64,000 bases of DNA from Streblospio benedicti (taxonomy: Eukaryota; Annelida; Polychaeta; Spionida; Spionidae), in the NCBI GenBank assembly GCA_019095985.1, contig CM032666.1:38570572-38634571 (forward strand). Direction: 5' to 3'. The notes below the pieces were generated by a model. The model was not told the origin of the DNA and searched no databases. It saw only the letters and a list, made by a program, of their open reading frames with translations. The position numbers were made by a program, and so were the translations under genes. Each line of letters begins with the position of its first letter. The first letter of the stretch is position 1. Positions 58,140-64,000 of this stretch are shown here, in pieces.

Positions 58140-58285
58140 GTGAATAGTAAATTACCATGTATTTTGAACAGCACATAGCACAAGTCTTATTTTACATAGC
58201 ACTTACATTTAATTTTACATAGCAAAATGCATTTTATTTCAATTAGCACATAGCAAGGGAAAATATAGCACATAGCAAGGACCCC
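58140..58285 (+). repeat. CATAGCA motif array, right end of unit 2 core
   Basis: Six or more (C)ATAGCA words occur in one orientation in about 145 bp ('cagcacatagcacaag', 'tacatagcacttac', 'tagcacatagcaaggg', 'tagcacatagcaagga'). The left arrays at 52360-52490 and 55035-55150 carry the same words, also in the plus orientation. GGGGCC at the left (52345) and GGACCCCT at the right (about 58274) could be degraded hAT-type inverted tips. Confidence 0.6.
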
Positions 58286-58289
58286 TCAC

Positions 58290-59578
58290 CCCCCCCTCCC
58301 CCCGCCCACGGGCCATTTTGCAGAAAAGTGGGAGCACTCCGTGACGACTCTCATAACTCTGCTAACTTGATTTACTTAAGTTTGTTTCCCCTTTCAAGCT
58401 CGGTTCCAACTGTATGTAGGTAAATTCATAGACATTCATAGCAAACTGCACGGACACACAACATGAATTTTCTTAATGCTGGGATGGGGATCAGAGGCAA
58501 TAAATTGCAATACGAGTCAACGGAGAGAGAATTGTGGAGCAAATAGAAGTTACTTTGTGTCGTGCACATCATCTCTTCTGCCCTATTAGTAAAGACATGG
58601 CCTCATCAATATTCATACACTGTGGGTTTTATGACATAAGTTTTCTTTTTTGATATGCTACATGTAAGTGAGTGCAAGAAGATATGCTGCTTTTTCTGTC
58701 ATGCTAAATTGTTAACTTGACACGGGGGAGCAAGTAAAGTCCTGTAAAAGGTTTGCAATAATGCTGGTTTATTGATAAACATTGAAAATGTGAACAAAAA
58801 TGCTGTTTATCTGTTGCTTACGTGATCTTGCACCGTCGGGCTTAAGGGAATCTCTTTTACACTATACATAATTTCAGTGATACAATAATTTGTATTTTTG
58901 TTTGTTTTGTTGTTTTCTTCTGTTTCTGCTGCCTTACAATCGAAAAAACAAAGTCCTATTTTTTTGTGAAAAATCAAATTTAAAATTTATTTAGACATGT
59001 TTCTGACATCTCTAGTGTCCTTCTCAACTTTACAAAAACCTTATTTTGTCTACAATAATTTGTGGTGTGAATAATAAGCCCTGAATAAATAAGAAGGATG
59101 TTGGCTTGCCTAAAATGCTGTCACAAATGGCATACGGCGATCATAAGATGGATTTGGTATTATATACAGCCTATATACGACCTAACATATATATTGATTG
59201 CTGGTCAGTATTGGTCAGTTATCAATGCACCCCAGTGATTAAACTATTAATTTCACGTATTCATTATCACATTTCCACTCACGTGGTGCCAGTCTCAATC
59301 ACTGTGCGGGTAGCCATCTTGGATTTGACGGTCAAGGTAAGGTCAAATCATTAAAATAATACTGGAAATGGAATCAGTGACCCTGTTAACCCCAAATTCT
59401 ATGTATTACACATCATGTAGTTAAAAAATAAAAAACATAATTTTTTTACGATATGCCGGCGGCCATTTTGGAAAACGCGCATAATTTGGATACGGGGTGG
59501 ATCTGGACTTGGTGTCCGTGGACAAATCATTTTCTTTGCCCTAAGGAGCAATACGTAACTGAACGAAGTAATACCGAG
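58290..59578. other. Single-copy-like right part of unit 2, no gene seen
   Basis: Repeated nearly verbatim from 63190 to the window end. The 82-codon ORF at 59106-59354 has no family signature. CpG words are few. Confidence 0.45.
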
Positions 59579-59678
59579 NNNNNNNNNNNNNNNNNNNNNN
59601 NNNNNNNNNNNNNNNNNNNNNNNNNNNNNNNNNNNNNNNNNNNNNNNNNNNNNNNNNNNNNNNNNNNNNNNNNNNNNN
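59579..59678. other. Assembly gap, 100 N
   Basis: Exactly 100 N between units 2 and 3. Confidence 0.99.
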
Positions 59679-61690
59679 AAATTTTAAAAGACTTTATTTC
59701 AAAACCTTTAAAAAATTTAAATTTAGTAAAATTTCTGAAATTGATTTTCCCTAAAAGTATTATTCCCCAAAGGAGGGTAATACTTCATAGGCTGTAGATA
59801 GTGCCCAACGTCCTGATTCTCAACTAGCCATTACCAATGCCCAAAAACCCACGTAACCCATGTGTAATGTCCACACATTAACCCTATACATAGAGGTGGG
59901 GTGGTGTATGTCATGTTAAATAATTTTCAATGAATTTATGTGTTTTGTCGCAAAACCCCCATATGTTCCATACCGGTGCGTTTTTTCCCGGGGCGGCCCC
60001 CGATCATCACCCGGAGTTTGGGTTTAAATCTCTTTTTCCAGGAAAAATTTTAATTTTTGGACTTAAACTTTTGCTCTAAAAGCCCTCCATTCAGCCCTTC
60101 CTTCCCCTTAAAAGGATCTGGATATACGGGAACTTCTTTTTCATTCCTTGCAAAAATCCCCGCCAAAAACCCCCGTGATTTAACCCCTCCTTTTTATGGA
60201 AAACAAAAAAAAACACCCCATCAAACCCCCCAAAATATCAAACAACGTAGTGGGCGTTTCTCCGGGGGGGCAAAATTTTAATAGACCCAAATTAGGGTCC
60301 CCCGGCCTTTTTTGCAAAATTGACTGCACTAGTTAATTGTTGAAACCCGAAATTTTTTTTCAGTCACGTAACTTTTGCCGGATTTGGAGTTTTGGATTAA
60401 ATTTTAAATAAGTTCATGTTTCCGGGTTATGGAAAACATATTCTCCGAATTTAAGAAACCCATGCTTGGAAAATTTTTTTTGGGTTTTTTTCAACTTTTG
60501 GGGGAAAAAGGAAAAATTTTTTACCAAGAAAAATTTTGGATTTTTTGAGTGAAATGGGAAATGAATTTTATTTTTTTTTTGCAGAGATGAATGGGATTTA
60601 AAGCGTGCCGGGTTTATTTATTTGGAACCCATTTTTTGGGTTCATTTTTCCGGGAAATAATACATCTAATTTTCGTTTCATCCCCTTTTCCCTTTTTTGT
60701 TATTTTACCGGGGAAACACTTTGCCCCTTTTTTTTTAAAAAACGCGGGCTCAGGGTGGGAAGGGTAGAACCCCTGGCAGGCCAAACATAATTACCCCGGA
60801 GGATTGCACACGTGGTAAAACTATTTTAAAAGAAATGTGAAATATATTTAATTTTGGTCAATATGAGTAAAAGGGCCCTGGGGAATTGGCAAAAACAAAA
60901 AATTTTTACATTAATTATTTTTGAAGTTTTTTAAATGACCGAATTTCGTCATTTAAAACCCAAACAAATTTTTTTAAACAAAATTTCTTTTTTTGGGGGG
61001 GGGAAAAACCTTTTTCCATTTTAAAAAAAAGGGGGGTTTTAATTTTAGGGGGGTTTGGGGGGTTTTAAAAAAAAGGGGGGGGGGGGGGGTTTTTAAAAAT
61101 TTTCCCGGGGGGTTTTTTTTTTTTTTGGTTTTGGGGGTTTTTGGTTAAAAGGGTTTTTTTTAAAAATTTTTTAATTTTTAATTTAAAAAAACCCCCCTTG
61201 GGGGGGAAAAAAAAAAAACCGTAAAACCCCTTTTTTTTTTTTTGGGGTTTGGAAAATTGGGGGGGAAAATTTTTTTAATTTTTGGGCCAAACGGGGGGTT
61301 TTGGGGCCCCCCGGGGAAAAAACCCCGGGGGAAAGGGGGGGGAAAAAAAAAAAGGGGGCCTTTTTCCATTTTTTTTTAAAAAAAAATGTTTTTTTTGCCG
61401 GGTTTGGAAATTTTAAAAAAAAAAAAAATTTTAAAAAAATTTTTTTTTTTTTTAAATTTTAAAATTTTGGGGTTTTTTAAAAAAAAAAAATTTTTTTTTT
61501 AAATGAAAGGGTTTTTTAAAAAAAATTTTTTTTGGTTTTTTTGGGTTTTTAAAAAAAAAAATTTTTTTAAAAAAAATTAAAAAAAGGAAAAAAAAAATTT
61601 TGGGGGGGGGAAACAAAAAAAAAAAAAAAAAACCCCATCCTTTTTTCCCTCCCCTTTTTGGGGGTTTTTTTGGGGGAAAAACATACTCTG
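59679..61690. other. Corrupted left half of unit 3
   Basis: Up to about 60000 the order of unit 2 is still readable ('gtagatagtgcccaacgtc', 'tacatagaggtgggg'). From about 60400 it dissolves into runs of A, T, G and C, and 61010-61680 is almost nothing but homopolymers. Real DNA does not pass from a recognisable repeat to this and back, so it is read-end noise. ORFs rich in F, G, K and P here are meaningless. Confidence 0.85.
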
Positions 61691-62039
61691 TGCCCCTTTC
61701 CAAATTTCCAATCTATTTTCCCCTTGCACAAATGAAAAAGATTAAACGGGTCCCCATTCAGTCATTTCATTATTACACAAGCCAAGATCCTGCCTATTAC
61801 AAAAAAAACAAAGCATCAAATGTCTTCCTGGGATGCCTAACATGAACCATAAGAAGCAGTCAGCTTGAAAGTATGGAAATGATGAGGCATGCAAAGATAA
61901 AGTTGGTCAAATTGTATGACAAATAACAGTTAGAAACCAGTACCAAAGTTAATGGATCAAAAGCCAGTCCAGCACGCACATTGGATACATGGGTAAATGC
62001 TCAAACAAAAAATATGCTGAACCATATGTTACAACATTC

Positions 62040-62230
62040 TTTTAACTGAATAAAAAGTGCGTTCAAAGAACACTGCGTCGCTAGAACGACGTTGACTTAC
62101 GGGCAATTAAGATATATACTTCAAAATAATGTATACTTTACAATCAAGAAATTTATGAATTTGAGGAGAAAAAGTCCGTGAATGAATCAGAATCAATATA
62201 TGCAGCAAAAAGATATTTGTGTTGCCATAC
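62040..62230 (+). repeat. Segment shared with the inverted-repeat arms
   Basis: 'gttcaaagaacactgcgtcg', 'gttgacttacgggcaa' and 'atttatgaatttgaggagaa' match 38035-38190 in order. Unit 2 lacks most of it, so unit 3 received or kept an extra piece. Confidence 0.5.
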
Positions 62231-62376
62231 AAGTACTGAATAACAAGATGCTCAAACAGAAAAATATACAATGGGTAACATTTTTTATATTGGCAATGTA
62301 TTGAACACATAAAATGCTTTAAAAATGCAAAATTTAATTGGAACTAGGTGGCCTCATACCTCAAGTAGGTAAATGA

Positions 62377-62667
62377 ACAAAGCAGGTTAAACCATCGGAA
62401 CAGCACATTACATACATTGACAAAAGGTATGAAGCCATTGACAAAATTACTTATAATGTCATTCACCTTCTCCATGAAGCACTTGATGATCTTTACACTG
62501 ATCATGGTGATGGTGAAACTCTTCATGAGAACATCGAAGATTTTCATCTCTCTTCGGATGAAGAATGTAATGACAGTAAAAAAACAACGGCTTCAACATT
62601 AGATCCAATGCTAACATTAGATTCAATGCTAATGATATTTTCATTTGGTATTGATGTGACAATTTAA
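62377..62667 (+). pseudogene. C-terminal ORF remnant of the tandem unit, acidic tail
   Basis: The frame is open from after TGA at 62374 to TAA at 62665-62667. It reads QHITYIDKRYEAIDKITYNV, IHLLHEALDDLYTDHGDGET, LHENIEDFHLSSDEECNDSK, KTTASTLDPMLTLDSMLMIF and SFGIDVTI. 'aacaaagcag' at 62376-62385 could be a splice acceptor. The unit 2 equivalent (57440-57650) is broken by indels. An acidic Ser-rich stretch (EDFHLSSDEECND) near a C-terminus is common in transposase-like and nuclear proteins. The family is not recognised. The downstream AT-rich region, shared in both units, would be its 3' UTR. Confidence 0.4.
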
Positions 62668-64000
62668 TGATCAACCTCACAAGTAAATTACAATGGTTAT
62701 ATAGACTGTACAATGTTTTAGTTCATGGTAATCGCATTGATTGTGTGAGTGAAATTGTGTATTATTGTTCTGGTCTATCCTATCATATCATCATATCACA
62801 TTTTGTTGAGTTTTTAGTAGTGTTATGTTATTTTCTGCACTGTATTGTTATTTATGTGTGTATTTTGTATTCTGTTGCTAAGTCCTTGTTAAAACTCTTC
62901 GTTTTCATATGTGAATGCTTTTGGATATTAAACTTCAACAAAAATATGTTTTATTTTTGTATTCAATAGTGTGCATTTAAGGTAAATCAAGTGTTGTGTG
63001 TTTTTTCTTCTAATAGATTAACAACTGTTCGGATCGTGAATAGTAAATTACCATGTATTTTGAACAGCACATAGCACAAGTCTTATTTTACATAGCACTT
63101 ACATGGAATTTTACATAGCAAAATGCATTTTATTTCAATTAGCACATAGCAAGGGAAAAATATAGCACATAGCAAGGACCCCTCACCCCCACCCCCCCCC
63201 CGCCCACCGGCCATTTTGCAGAAAAGTGGGAGCACTCCGTGACGACTCTCATAACTCTGCTAACTTGATTTACTTAAGTTTGTTTCCCCCTTTCAAGCTC
63301 GGTTCCAACTGTATGTAGGTAAATTCATAGACATTCATAGCAAACTGCACGGACACACAACATGAATTTTCTTAATGCTGGGATGGGATCAGAGGCAATA
63401 AATTGCAATACGAGTCAACGGAGAGAGAATTGTTGAGCAAATAGAAGTTACTTTGTGTCGTGCACATCATCTCTTCTGCCCTATTAGTAAGACATGGCCT
63501 CATCCAATATTCATACACTGTGGGTTTATGACATAAGTTTTCTTTTTTGATATGCTACATGTAAGTGAGTGCAAGAAGATATGCTGCTTTTTCTGTCATG
63601 CTAAATTGTTAACTTGACACGGGGAGCAAGTAAAGTCCTGTAAAGGTTTGCAATAATGCTGGTTTATTGATAAACATTGAAAATGTGAACAAAAATGCTG
63701 TTTATCTGTTGCTTACGTGATCTTGCACCGTCGGTCTATGGGAATCTCTTTTTACACTATACATAATTTCAGTGATACAATAGTTTGTATTTTTTGTTTG
63801 TTTTTGTTGTTTTCTTCTGTTTCTGCTGCCTTACAATCGAAAAAACTAAGTCCTATTTTTTGTGAAAAATCAAATTTAAATTTATTTAGACATGTTTCGA
63901 CATCTCTAGTGTCCTTCTCAACTTTACAAAACCTTATTTTGTCTACAATAATTTGTGGTGTGAATAATAAGCCCTGAATAAATAAGAAGGATGTTGGCTT

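Larger units (their letters stand above)
55026..59578 (+). repeat. Tandem duplication array, unit 2 (most complete)
   Basis: The parts in order are: CATAGCA motif array, 'ctatacatagaggtgggtgg', GC-rich box, DH element (55567-56250), 'attcctggtactactg' segment, decayed ORF (about 56600-57050), a 3' ORF remnant (57440-57650), second CATAGCA array (58140-58285), a C run, and about 1.2 kb of single-copy-like sequence ending at a gap. Matching segments lie about 2.7 kb upstream (unit 1) and 4.6-4.9 kb downstream (unit 3). Differences are mostly single-base indels in homopolymers. Confidence 0.85.
61691..64000 (+). repeat. Tandem duplication array, unit 3 (readable part, runs off window)
   Basis: It follows unit 2 from 'catactctgtgcc' to the end: 3' ORF remnant, right CATAGCA array (63065-63180), C run, then the same 0.8 kb as 58290-59105. 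Over the last 800 bp differences are few and mainly one-base homopolymer changes. The window ends within the unit. Confidence 0.85.

Noticed and set aside
61178-61845. ORFs rich in F, K, P and G
   Set aside because: They come from homopolymer-ridden low-quality sequence.

Overview
The window looks like repeat-dense, AT-rich DNA from a marine-type invertebrate animal. That reading rests on a eukaryotic gene layout, many MITE families, tRNA-derived SINEs, LINE and Penelope-like fragments, and three 100-N scaffold gaps. Nothing in the sequence fixes the species. I see no bacterial features: no operons, CRISPR array, rRNA or intact tRNA gene.

The only confident host gene is at the left edge. It is an aldo/keto reductase on the minus strand (1-834), intronless as far as it is visible, with its full catalytic tetrad; its 3' end lies outside the window. 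Three further short exon-like ORFs (26784-26933, 31018-31290, 42964-43152) have coding-like composition but no family I recognise.

From 0.8 to 33.9 kb the DNA is intergenic or intronic, with dispersed elements. These include a MITE family built on AACCTC ends and GTGGTC repeats, a GGCAGATCC-ended MITE family, a 234-bp MITE with about 58-bp inverted ends and a CTCF-like core, a 0.9-kb TIR element rich in AAT-type repeats, a ~0.7-0.9 kb family here called R1, a Penelope-like reverse transcriptase fragment, a LINE 3' tail, and three head-to-tail copies of a 'double-hairpin' element.

From 34.0 to 49.5 kb lies a large inverted repeat. Its arms of about 4.5 kb (34010-38530 and 45077-49540) flank about 6.5 kb that contains a tandem array of R1 units. 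The arms differ by at least three sizeable indels: a solo LTR only in the left arm, a double-hairpin element only in the right arm, and a ~155-bp segment only in the right arm. Both arms touch scaffold gaps, so a misplaced haplotype contig is as likely as a true palindrome.

From 49.9 to 52.2 kb there is a LINE endonuclease-domain fragment and a 1058-bp PIF/Harbinger-like element inserted in an R1 copy with a TAA target duplication. From 52.3 kb to the right edge is a tandem array (two long copies and one partial) of a ~4.6-4.9 kb unit that carries a decayed unknown ORF, double-hairpin copies and arrays of a CATAGCA motif. Parts of this region (54541-55025 and 59679-61690) are homopolymer-ridden and look like low-quality sequence rather than biology.

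The most unusual structures are the double-hairpin element family, the inverted repeat with its arm-specific insertions, and the MITE with the CTCF-like core. The genes do not form a pathway; the story here is nested transposition and local duplication.
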